Source: Leminorella grimontii ATCC 33999 = DSM 5078 (GTDB lineage Bacteria; Pseudomonadota; Gammaproteobacteria; Enterobacterales; Enterobacteriaceae). Taken from it: a stretch of 59,763 nucleotides of DNA. The stretch is from positions 1 to 59,763 of the forward strand of contig NZ_AUUA01000018.1 in assembly GCF_000439085.1 (NCBI RefSeq), in the 5' to 3' direction. Position 1 is the stretch's first letter; the number at the start of each line of letters is the position of its first letter. This document shows positions 46,365 to 53,201 of this stretch, piece after piece. Made by a program: the position numbers and the translations under genes. Below the pieces are notes generated by a model. It worked only from the letters and a program-made list of their open reading frames with translations, was not told the origin of the DNA and made no database searches.

Positions 46365-46404
46365 GGTTTTGCGCGATGGTACCGCTCGCGCAAAACCGTT
46401 TTTT
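46365..46404 (+). terminator. Terminator after hscC
   Basis: ggttttgcgcga-N9-tcgcgcaaaacc, a perfect 12-bp stem, followed by gtttttt. Confidence 0.9.
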
Positions 46405-46477
46405 CGTAAGAGGGGCGAGCGCCATGCTAACGAAAGATAATGGGATATCTCACATAGGCCGAATATAGGTAAATAAC

Positions 46478-46864
46478 GTGTTTATTAATAAAAGCCTGAG
46501 CGGTTTTCACTTTTTTCTTAACGAGCAGGATGCGCAAGAGCTAATGCTTGCGTTTACCACCTTATTAGACACGCAAAAAACGGCGGAGATAGCGCTAGAA
46601 TGCGCAGGCTCAGCGCCTTATCGCACCTTATTATTGTCATGCTCCGGGCATCCAGAGGATGACGATATTTTTATGAGCCGATTATCGATGGAACTGCGCT
46701 TATCATACGAATCTATTGAACTGGCAATATATAAGCTTTCTTTATTTCTCGTTGCCGGATCTTTTTCCACTCCAGAATTTATTGCATGTACCTATAAGAA
46801 AAAAACTATCTATCTCTATTTTATGGATAAATGCGGCATGTCAGATCCAGCATCATCTTATTGA
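46478..46864 (+). CDS. Unknown small protein, first of a four-gene cluster
   Basis: 128 residues, GTG start with an AGGT site. No family recognised. Balanced soluble composition, one hydrophobic stretch near the middle (LAIYKLSLFLVAGSF), no signal peptide. The base composition is lower in GC than hscC, marking the start of an accessory stretch. The next gene begins 33 bases on, so the two are probably co-transcribed. It could be an immunity-type protein, but nothing shows this directly. Confidence 0.55.
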   Translation: MFINKSLSGFHFFLNEQDAQELMLAFTTLLDTQKTAEIALECAGSAPYRTLLLSCSGHPEDDDIFMSRLSMELRLSYESIELAIYKLSLFLVAGSFSTPEFIACTYKKKTIYLYFMDKCGMSDPASSY

Positions 46865-46897
46865 AATATGATCTTATCGTTTTGGGAGCTATTAGTT

Positions 46898-47266
46898 GTG
46901 AGATTTTCACTATCTTTAGTATCAAAAAATAGAATGTACACAAAAGCATATCGCCGTGTAATGGAGGAGGTACGTCTGTTAATCGACGAACTTGAGTGTG
47001 TGGAAATGATCCATCCCTTTGGTGATGCAGTATTAATAATAGCTAGCGATGAAGGCACATTATTACCTAATGAAATAAAAGAATTATCTAACAATAATGC
47101 ATTATTTCAGTACGTAGTTGGTATTGACACCTTTATCGATGATATGAAGTTAAAGAAAGATCTTTTTTCGATATTAAGCGCTGTTGTGAAGAAGGTTTCA
47201 TTTACGATCCCAGACCGTGAACAATATGAAAATATTCTTTCTAAGTGGGAATTACGGTTCGAGTAG
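46898..47266 (+). CDS. Unknown small protein, second of the cluster
   Basis: 122 residues from the GTG at 46898, which has a clear GGGAG site; an ATG at 46868 adds ten residues but has no site. No family recognised. Mixed alpha/beta with acidic stretches (VMEEVRLLIDELECVEMIH, SDEGTLLPNEIKELSN). AT-rich codon use, unlike the flanking core genes. Acidic small proteins of this size are common as immunity factors, which is only a possibility. Confidence 0.5.
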   Translation: MRFSLSLVSKNRMYTKAYRRVMEEVRLLIDELECVEMIHPFGDAVLIIASDEGTLLPNEIKELSNNNALFQYVVGIDTFIDDMKLKKDLFSILSAVVKKVSFTIPDREQYENILSKWELRFE

Positions 47267-47351
47267 CTACTACCTATGGCATCACTTCAGTTGCGTTTGG
47301 AACGAGACGCCGGCACATTTAAGGGCACGGTATGCCGTTAAGGGAAATTCC

Positions 47352-47633
47352 ATGTCAACGCATGACATCCTACACGCAGTCTGCGTTTGCCCTCGATGTG
47401 AGGCATCAGACGTCTATGAGATTGAAGCTTTCTTCCCTTCAGGGAATTTATGCCAATATCAACTGAAGGATGAGCTAATAAACGTCACTAAAAACAGGCT
47501 ACAAGAAAGTTTTACGGCAGAAGGCTATGTTGAATGCCCGCACTGTAAAAAGGATTTTTTTGTTGATATACGAGTGAAAGATAACGTTATTCTTTCGGTA
47601 TCGGTTAGTTCGAAAAATGGATATATTCCTTAG
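47352..47633 (+). CDS. Small zinc-ribbon-like protein
   Basis: 93 residues from the ATG at 47352 with an AAGGGAAA site; the frame is open from 47217, overlapping the previous gene. Two Cys pairs, CPRC near residue 15 and CPHC near 61, would bind one zinc. A leading HAVCVCPRC adds further Cys. The function is not recognisable. Confidence 0.55.
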   Translation: MSTHDILHAVCVCPRCEASDVYEIEAFFPSGNLCQYQLKDELINVTKNRLQESFTAEGYVECPHCKKDFFVDIRVKDNVILSVSVSSKNGYIP

Positions 47634-47685
47634 TATTAAAAAATAGGGATGTAGGGAATAATTTAGTGAATAGGGATATCGCGCC

Positions 47686-48102
47686 ATGTTGGCAGATAAA
47701 ATGATTAAATTTTTTGAATCACGGCTCCAAAACAAAGTGTTTCTGGCTTATATGGTATGTATCAATATCTACCTTCTTGCGAGGAATATTCTCTATCTCG
47801 TTATACGCTATGAGTTTCTCGGACCCGTGGGCGAGAGTTTGACGTATTTCAATTTAATTGCCTGTTTTTTAACGAGCCTCTGCGGCTTTTTTGCAGGTTT
47901 GCTGATACAAAAAAAGAGCATCCTTCATACTTCGATCGTTACCGTTATTGGCGTTATGCTTAGCGCCTTTACCCTAAATACAGAATTAATGAGCTATAGG
48001 GAGATACTTTACGCGCTGGCCGCCGGCGTTGCGTTGGGGGGATTGGGTGGAGGTGTCGCTTGGGGGATTAAGTGGTGGTATCGAAGAGTATATTTGAAAT
48101 AA
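47686..48102 (+). CDS. Small membrane protein with four predicted helices
   Basis: 138 residues. Hydrophobic segments at about 17-36 (VFLAYMVCINIYLLARNIL), 46-72, 79-98 (SIVTVIGVMLSAFTL) and 105-130 with a glycine-rich run (GVALGGLGGGVAWG). Ends in a basic tail. No family recognised. Last of the four small genes. Confidence 0.55.
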   Translation: MLADKMIKFFESRLQNKVFLAYMVCINIYLLARNILYLVIRYEFLGPVGESLTYFNLIACFLTSLCGFFAGLLIQKKSILHTSIVTVIGVMLSAFTLNTELMSYREILYALAAGVALGGLGGGVAWGIKWWYRRVYLK

Positions 48103-48199
48103 TAAGTGACGATGTTGTAAGGATAGCGTTCGAAATAAAGTAAACGGAGCCATTTTATTTTTACTACTCTTAATATTTCCTCCTATTAAGCCATTAAAA

Positions 48200-48231
48200 T
48201 TCCCGTGTTGTTATGAATAACAGCACGGGAA
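48200..48231. terminator. Hairpin between the small-gene cluster and the toxin-antitoxin pair
   Basis: ttcccgtgttgtt-atgaat-aacagcacgggaa, a 13-bp stem with one G-U pair. On the minus strand ttttaa follows the stem, so it may terminate the toxin-antitoxin transcript. Confidence 0.5.
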
Positions 48232-48379
48232 GTCGTTATTGAGTAGATAACTCACAATATTATAGATTTATGTATGGCGAATATAAAGAATGTATTTTGA
48301 CGATATCGACACGTTTCACTATATCAATACTGGCGCGGGGCCTTTTGCCTTCCCGCTGTCGCTTAATCGGCGTGTAAGC

Positions 48380-48718
48380 TCACCCAACAGAAACCTGAAC
48401 GTATTTACCCATGCGGCTCAGCATATTCACCAGCGAATCAATCGTGAACTTGCCGGTTTTTTTATTTACCACGTCGGAAACGCGCGGGCGCGAAATATGC
48501 AAAATGGCGGCGACCTCCGCCTGCTTCATCTTTCTGTCTGTAATCCAGACCGCGATTTCTTCCATTAGCGCTTCCTTGATGGCCAGCGTGTTTTCTATTT
48601 CGCGCAAGGAATCCGCATGAAGCGCTTTGGCTTCCCGTTCGTCAAAGCCCAGATCGGCAAAGATATTGCCGCCGGAGGGCGTGATATGGCGAGATTCATT
48701 GTTCGTTTTTGTGGTCAT
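48380..48718 (-). CDS. HigA-like antitoxin with helix-turn-helix
   Basis: 112 residues. The Xre-type helix-turn-helix is at about 65-100 (KMKQAEVAAILHISRPRVSD, VVNKKTGKFTIDSLVNML), with an N-terminal segment that should wrap the toxin. It is second in the operon; its ATG touches the stop codon of the toxin. In the HigBA arrangement the toxin comes first, as here. A perfect palindrome before the toxin is its likely binding site. Confidence 0.85.
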   Translation of the reverse strand: MTTKTNNESRHITPSGGNIFADLGFDEREAKALHADSLREIENTLAIKEALMEEIAVWITDRKMKQAEVAAILHISRPRVSDVVNKKTGKFTIDSLVNMLSRMGKYVQVSVG

Positions 48719-49069
48719 TTACCGTTTCCCCGCTGTTGGATTGCCAGGTTGTAACGCATTCTGGCGATATCTTTTATCCGTTTGCTGCGTTTTTTTCTGA
48801 AAGCCGTGTAGAACGTAGATAGCCTCATCAAACTTTGCTACATACATTACGCGGTAAGTCCCACTGGCATCGCGTACCCGAATTTCGTTAACGCCAGCGC
48901 CTACTTCCGAGAAAGGTTTCCAGTCTTTAGGCTCAATGCCATATTGTACTCGGTGTAACTGATAACCCACTTCTTTACGCACCGTTCGGGGGAAAGCTAG
49001 TACATCCTCAAATGAGGTGCCCATCCATACGATTGCCTTTTCTTCAGGCATCGTTGCCTTTTCGGACAT
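48719..49069 (-). pseudogene. HigB/RelE-like toxin (Gp49 group) with frameshifted C-terminus
   Basis: 116 residues as read. The first 95 fit the Gp49-like RelE toxins: FPRTVRKEVGYQLHRVQYG, PKDWKPFSEVGAGVNEIRV, GTYRVMYVAKF, VYVLHGFQKKTQQT. After that the family expects a helix such as T-x-x-DI-x-x-A-x-x-R. This frame gives YRQNALQPGNPTAGKR instead, while the next frame gives DIARMRYNLAIQQRGNGK and a stop that overlaps the antitoxin ATG as ATGA. A one-base change in the run of four A (plus strand T 48772-48775) explains it. The toxin may be weakened or inactive; the catalytic core is untouched. A sequencing error in the short run is possible. Confidence 0.8.
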
Positions 49070-49082
49070 TGAGTTTTCCCTG

Positions 49083-49100
49083 TGTATAAAATTTTATACA
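49083..49100. promoter_or_regulatory. Perfect 18-bp palindromic operator/promoter of the HigBA-like pair
   Basis: tgtataaaa-ttttataca, 13 bases upstream of the toxin start, overlapping a TATAAA-type -10 on the minus strand and followed by AGGGA. Expected binding site for the antitoxin or the toxin-antitoxin complex. Confidence 0.75.
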
Positions 49101-49312
49101 ATTGTTTTCGGGGGAGCAAATCAAATGAAAGGATTAATTGATGTTCGTGCAGAATATTATTGATAACCGCCGACACATGACAAACGGCAAGATAATTTAT
49201 GGAAGGTTGGCCGCAAAAGATGAGTGAGTTACCTACACATTAATACTTCGCTTCCAATAAGAGGACTGACGCTTCTTGGGTGCCGTATCAAATAGGTTTA
49301 TCACACGCGAAG

Positions 49313-49981
49313 TTACGCTGATTTTTTCTTGTTTTTAGGTATCAGGCCAATCTGCTTATAGTGGCATCGAGAATCCAACGTCGAGACGAAGTTCTTCCCC
49401 TGAGACGCATGCCATCGTTCATACAAAAAGACGACGTCATCGAAAGTGAGCCATGGTATGAGGCGCTCACAGTCGCTCAAGTTTGTGTCTTGTCCAAAAA
49501 GGTCGAATAGCTTCCAGATTTGGCTGTAACCTTCATTATGAAACCAACTTTCCAGACGGGCATGAATTTGTGCGGGGTCGTGCCCCCACTCCTTGAATCT
49601 GTGGGCGCAGCTGTCCAGCACTTCGATGAAAACGTCTCTTGTTGTAAGCCCGATCGCCAGTCGTTGAAGGCCACTGGATAGCGCGGCGAGAGTGGTGTTA
49701 TAAAAGGGTAAGTCGACGTCGTTCAGGAATACGAGATCGAGTCCGATGCAATCTTCGCCTTTTATCTTGCGCCATACGGTTCCCCAGTCAGACTTTGCAT
49801 CCAGAAAGCGAAAGCAGGTAAAAATTCTCGTTTCGGCCGATGCGAGAAAATCCACACGTTCAAGCTCATCGAAGATTGTCCTCAGGGAATAACCATAAGC
49901 GCGTTCAGTTGACCTTAGCTCGTAGCCCCGAATCGTCATTGCGCTATCGCTGGTTGACGAGAAAAATGGATGCGAAGCCAT
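49313..49981 (-). CDS. Unknown 222-residue protein
   Basis: Start taken at the ATG at 49981 (MASHPFFSSTSD); an ATG 15 bases earlier is in frame. No family recognised. Soluble, alpha-helical, Trp- and Asp-rich (DWGTVWRKIKGEDCIGLDLVF; LIPWLTFDDVVFLYERW), basic C-terminus. GC is between core and island levels. It lies between the toxin-antitoxin pair and the LysR 3' remnant, inside the accessory stretch. Confidence 0.6.
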   Translation of the reverse strand: MASHPFFSSTSDSAMTIRGYELRSTERAYGYSLRTIFDELERVDFLASAETRIFTCFRFLDAKSDWGTVWRKIKGEDCIGLDLVFLNDVDLPFYNTTLAALSSGLQRLAIGLTTRDVFIEVLDSCAHRFKEWGHDPAQIHARLESWFHNEGYSQIWKLFDLFGQDTNLSDCERLIPWLTFDDVVFLYERWHASQGKNFVSTLDSRCHYKQIGLIPKNKKKSA

Positions 49982-50097
49982 ATATATCCTCAACATAAAG
50001 GGTATTGTTCTACGTGAGTTATGAACAATTTTAGAACTGCGTTTTTTAGGTTCTATTTTTATGTCATCAGCGCTATCTGTAATCGTATCGGCAACCT

Positions 50098-50167
50098 CTA
50101 CGCCGACGCCCGCAGCGCCCCCAACAGCAAAGAAAAACTCTCTTCTATCAGCGGCGGCAGCGCATTA
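50098..50167 (-). pseudogene. Remnant of a LysR gene 3' end
   Basis: On the minus strand this reads LPPLIEESFSLLLGALRASA then a stop. The intact LysR gene at 52149-53069 ends LPPLIEESFALLLGALREGV. About 48 bases match with three differences (50115-50162 against 52161-52208 approximately). Upstream of this piece the frame is open for some 40 codons but is not recognisably LysR. It is the left copy of a direct repeat bounding about 2 kb. Confidence 0.75.
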
Positions 50168-50253
50168 ATGCGATGATACAGCGACCAGCGTCCGTAGTAA
50201 GAAAGGGAATATAGGGTCTGGAAACGGCTCGCAAAAACTAATTCCCCATTCTG

Positions 50254-51495
50254 TTACTGGTAGATGACGTACATATTCACCATTCCCGTCACGGGACCAA
50301 AATAAGGCGTTCCTGCTTTTTGGATATTGTTACGCTGTACATAACGAGCCGAAAATCCAACGCTGCTTTGGCTGTTAAACGAAAAATCTTGCGTGTTAGT
50401 TTTGGTCGCGCCGTGCGGCCCTACGCTGGTGATAGTCGTGTTATCGACGTCAATGCGCGAGCCGCCGTACTGCATTTCAATTTCCAAACCGTCTATTTTA
50501 TTTCCGCTGCCGTCATACAGGCTGACGTTTTTATTGCCGCCGGGTGAGATGCCCGTGTCCTCAAAGCGAAAGTATACGTTGTCAGGCCTACCGGAACATT
50601 CCAGATTGATATTAAAGCCCTTTGGCGTACTGTAGGCGGGGCGCTGGGCTTTGTTTGTCCATTCCCCCATATTGACGACGTAATCCTCTGGCGTATGCAG
50701 GCGGCAAGTAGGGGGAATGATGGTGATGCCTCCTCCTCCTAGCACGGTAGGAATTGGAGTATACCCACCGGCATCGGGCGTGCCGAAAGTAGCTGCTTGC
50801 GGTAATGACAGTGGCGTTGAGGTATAGGTGATACTTCCTGTTTTAACCAATGCGGCACGTACGGAATAAGCGGCATTGTTAGCGTTGTAGGAATAAAAGT
50901 AAGTCGTTGGGGGCGGAGTCATACGGTAGTCCGTAGTGAACCAAACGCCTATAGAGGTATCGTTCTTCATTGAATATTCGATATTGAGTGGAGTTACACC
51001 AATCTTCCAGCCGTCTTCGGTGGTTATTCTCGTGGTCGATGAGCTGGTAGCGCTTTGATATGCGCTCATTCCTGTAGCCGTGTAAGTATAGTAAAACTTG
51101 ATGCCTATACCGGGTATATTTGTCTTGAAGGCACCAGACGTCATGGCCGTTCCTCCGACCGAACCTGCGGGCATAAAAAAGAATCTTGCCGATGATGATC
51201 TAGTGTTGGAACCATTTGCGCTACAGCTTCCGCTGATGTTAGGTATGAATTCATTGTAATTCCAGCTAAACAGCTCTGTACCGTTTGGCAGGCTGTTATT
51301 GACAATCAGCGTTCGGGGGATCGACAGCGGTGCTTGTTCGGGTAATGTAAATGTGCAGGTCCCCGCAACGCCGCCTCCTGAACCCCATGTCGGATAATAG
51401 GTGAACGTTAAAGCCTGAGTTGCAAAGCTTATCGAGAAACAAAAAATGCCTGCAATCATGTTTGAGAGCGTTATCTTCTTCCATTGAATAAACAT
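50254..51495 (-). CDS. Lone fimbrial-type adhesin (two-domain)
   Basis: 413 residues. The signal peptide ends at FATQALT. Residues about 30-255 form a domain without clear relatives but rich in Ser/Thr/Tyr, which is the place of a lectin-like tip domain. Residues about 265-413 look like a fimbrial pilin domain: PPTCRLHTPEDYVVNMG, FNINLECSGRPDNVYFRFED and a C-terminal VNMYVIYQ beta strand. That is the layout of FimH-like tip adhesins. No chaperone, usher or major pilin gene is nearby, so it is an orphan. It lies between the two LysR 3' copies. Confidence 0.75.
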   Translation of the reverse strand: MFIQWKKITLSNMIAGIFCFSISFATQALTFTYYPTWGSGGGVAGTCTFTLPEQAPLSIPRTLIVNNSLPNGTELFSWNYNEFIPNISGSCSANGSNTRSSSARFFFMPAGSVGGTAMTSGAFKTNIPGIGIKFYYTYTATGMSAYQSATSSSTTRITTEDGWKIGVTPLNIEYSMKNDTSIGVWFTTDYRMTPPPTTYFYSYNANNAAYSVRAALVKTGSITYTSTPLSLPQAATFGTPDAGGYTPIPTVLGGGGITIIPPTCRLHTPEDYVVNMGEWTNKAQRPAYSTPKGFNINLECSGRPDNVYFRFEDTGISPGGNKNVSLYDGSGNKIDGLEIEMQYGGSRIDVDNTTITSVGPHGATKTNTQDFSFNSQSSVGFSARYVQRNNIQKAGTPYFGPVTGMVNMYVIYQ

Positions 51496-51773
51496 AATAA
51501 AGTCAAACTCAAGTAAGGTTAGTATTAATATAATTTTCTTAGCGCCGGATATGCTGAATTATAGGCCGTCTGCATAATTTATTAATTTTAGACTTATTGG
51601 ATCTATAATTCCATCATTTTACTTGGTTTTTTGAACGGGGGGCAAATAAATGGCCTTATGGTAGGGAGGTTACAAAATTTAATAAAAATAGAAACAAAAT
51701 AGAAACTTAAAAAGCAGAAAATAATTAATAGCTCAATTAAGCTTTATAATTAACTTTTCCAAGGCGTGCTTCT
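51496..51773. other. AT-rich gap upstream of the fimbrial-type gene
   Basis: 278 bases, strongly AT-rich, no gene. It must hold the adhesin promoter. No other structure noted. Confidence 0.4.
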
Positions 51774-52146
51774 CTAGGGAGGCCATATACCCTCTGCCTT
51801 GGATAATAATTGCTTCTTACTGTTCTGGCTCCGCGTCGATAAATTTGAGGATCTTGATGAATCAACGCAAGTGATAAATAACAGGTCTTCATCATCTGTA
51901 TTGATGAGATTTAAAATGGCTTCCAGCTCATATGAGTTGTGTAAATCACCTAAATACTCCACAAGCCTTTTTTGCCAAAATAGGGGGGTTACGTTTTAAT
52001 TATTTTAACAGCGCCTCCCAATCATCTTTGGTAAAATTTTTAAGTGATTCAGCTGCCTCAAGAATGGCGCCATCATGCCAATAGTCATCCGGCTCTCGCC
52101 CATGGCTAAAATCGAATATGCAGGCATCAAATTTATTATATATCAT
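51774..52146 (-). pseudogene. Broken gene, immunity-like (HEAT-like) protein
   Basis: It starts at the ATG at 52146 with an AGGGG site, 2 bases after the LysR stop. The first frame reads 48 residues (from FDACIFDFSHGREPDDYWHD to DDWEALLK), then TAA at 52000. The next frame carries the evident continuation, LFWQKRLVEYLGDLHNSYEL then AILNLINTDDEDLLF, to a stop at 51774. So a stop codon and a one-base shift near a run of six C (minus strand, about 51985-51990) separate two halves of one gene; the end also looks degraded. The pattern W-x2-D-x2-ILEAAESL ... DW-x-L resembles small immunity proteins of contact-dependent systems, from memory only. Confidence 0.65.
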
Positions 52147-52148
52147 CT

Positions 52149-53069
52149 TTATACCCCTTCCCTCAACGCCCCCAACAGCAAAGCAAAACTCTCCTCTATC
52201 AGCGGCGGCAGCGTCTGCGGCCCGCGCATGAGCGCCACGGTGCGCGTCAGCGCGGGCTGCTGGAGGTGCGCCGTTTTTAAATCCGGGTCTTGTAGGTGGG
52301 TGGTATAAAGCTCAGGCAGAATAGCCACCGCCAGCCGCGAGCGCACCAGTCCGTAGAGGGTTTCGGTGTAGTCTACCTGATAGCGCGCATTCAGCGTCAG
52401 GCGATGGCTCTCCGCCAGCGCAGTGACCAGGCGACGGATATTGCCCTTCGAGAACACCGCGATATCGCGTCCGGCCAGCAGCTTCCACGGTAGGTGCGAC
52501 CTGTCGGCCAGAGGGTCGTCGCGGTGCAGCACCGCGACAAACGGATCTTCACGCAGCGGATAAACCTGTAGCTCAGGGGGAAGGGAGCTGTCGATAGCGC
52601 CAATGCCGAAATCAATCTGCCCGCTTTGCAACTGCTGAAACAGCGCATCGTTGGTCAGATCGTGAAACTCAAGCCGTAAACGAGGGAAGGCCTGCGCCAG
52701 AGTCAGTGGTAGCAGGGGGAACAGCAGAGAGCTGACCGACGGCACCAGCCCGATGCGCACCGTACCGTCACCGCCGGCTTCCACAATTTGCTGCATATCC
52801 TGAAACGCCAGCTGGGCCACGCTCAGCATACGCTGGGCGTGCGGCAAAATCGCGGCGCCCAGTTCGGTCAGCGTGACGGAGGAAGCGGTGCGGTTAACCA
52901 GCTTGCCGCCCAGCACCGTTTCAATCTGGCGCAGGGCGCTGCTCAGCGCCGGTTGGCTGATCGCCAGGCGGCTGGCGGTGTCGGTGAAGTGACGCAGCTG
53001 CGCCAGCGTCACGAAATATTGTAGCTGCTTCAAAGAGAGCGCGGGTAGGCGCTGCCAGGGTTCGGCCAT
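52149..53069 (-). CDS. LysR-family regulator, divergent from adenine deaminase
   Basis: 306 residues from the ATG at 53069 with a GGTGA site; a GTG at 53102 has none. Winged helix: LKQLQYFVTLAQLRHFTDTA, SRLAISQPALSSALRQIE. Effector domain: VRIGLVPSVSSLLFPLLPL, SGQIDFGIGAID, FSKGNIRRLVTAL. The shared gap with the adenine deaminase gene has two dyads suited to it. It probably controls purine use, but the inducer is unknown. Its 3' end is partly duplicated 2 kb away. Confidence 0.88.
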   Translation of the reverse strand: MAEPWQRLPALSLKQLQYFVTLAQLRHFTDTASRLAISQPALSSALRQIETVLGGKLVNRTASSVTLTELGAAILPHAQRMLSVAQLAFQDMQQIVEAGGDGTVRIGLVPSVSSLLFPLLPLTLAQAFPRLRLEFHDLTNDALFQQLQSGQIDFGIGAIDSSLPPELQVYPLREDPFVAVLHRDDPLADRSHLPWKLLAGRDIAVFSKGNIRRLVTALAESHRLTLNARYQVDYTETLYGLVRSRLAVAILPELYTTHLQDPDLKTAHLQQPALTRTVALMRGPQTLPPLIEESFALLLGALREGV

Positions 53070-53111
53070 ATTATTGTTCACCAACGGTAAAACGATAGTC
53101 ACGCATAATAA

Positions 53112-53140
53112 CCCGAGCTTATCGGGCGATAAATTTTATC
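53112..53140. promoter_or_regulatory. Two LysR-type dyads in the divergent promoter
   Basis: cccga-gctta-tcggg (53112-53126) followed by gataaa-t-tttatc (53128-53140), between the LysR gene and the adenine deaminase gene. The first fits a recognition site, the second an AT-rich activation site; assignment is by position. Confidence 0.5.
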
Positions 53141-53144
53141 ATCT

Positions 53145-53160
53145 GGGCAAACGTTTGCTA
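53145..53160. promoter_or_regulatory. PurR-like box before the adenine deaminase gene
   Basis: The core GCAAACGTTTGC (53147-53158) is identical to the 12-base core of the E. coli PurR operator ACGCAAACGTTTGCGT. It lies 43 bases upstream of the adenine deaminase ATG, consistent with repression when purines are plentiful. Confidence 0.75.
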
Positions 53161-53201
53161 TGCCACTAGAGTACCCACATTATCCTTGTGTCGGAGTTGC
53201 T

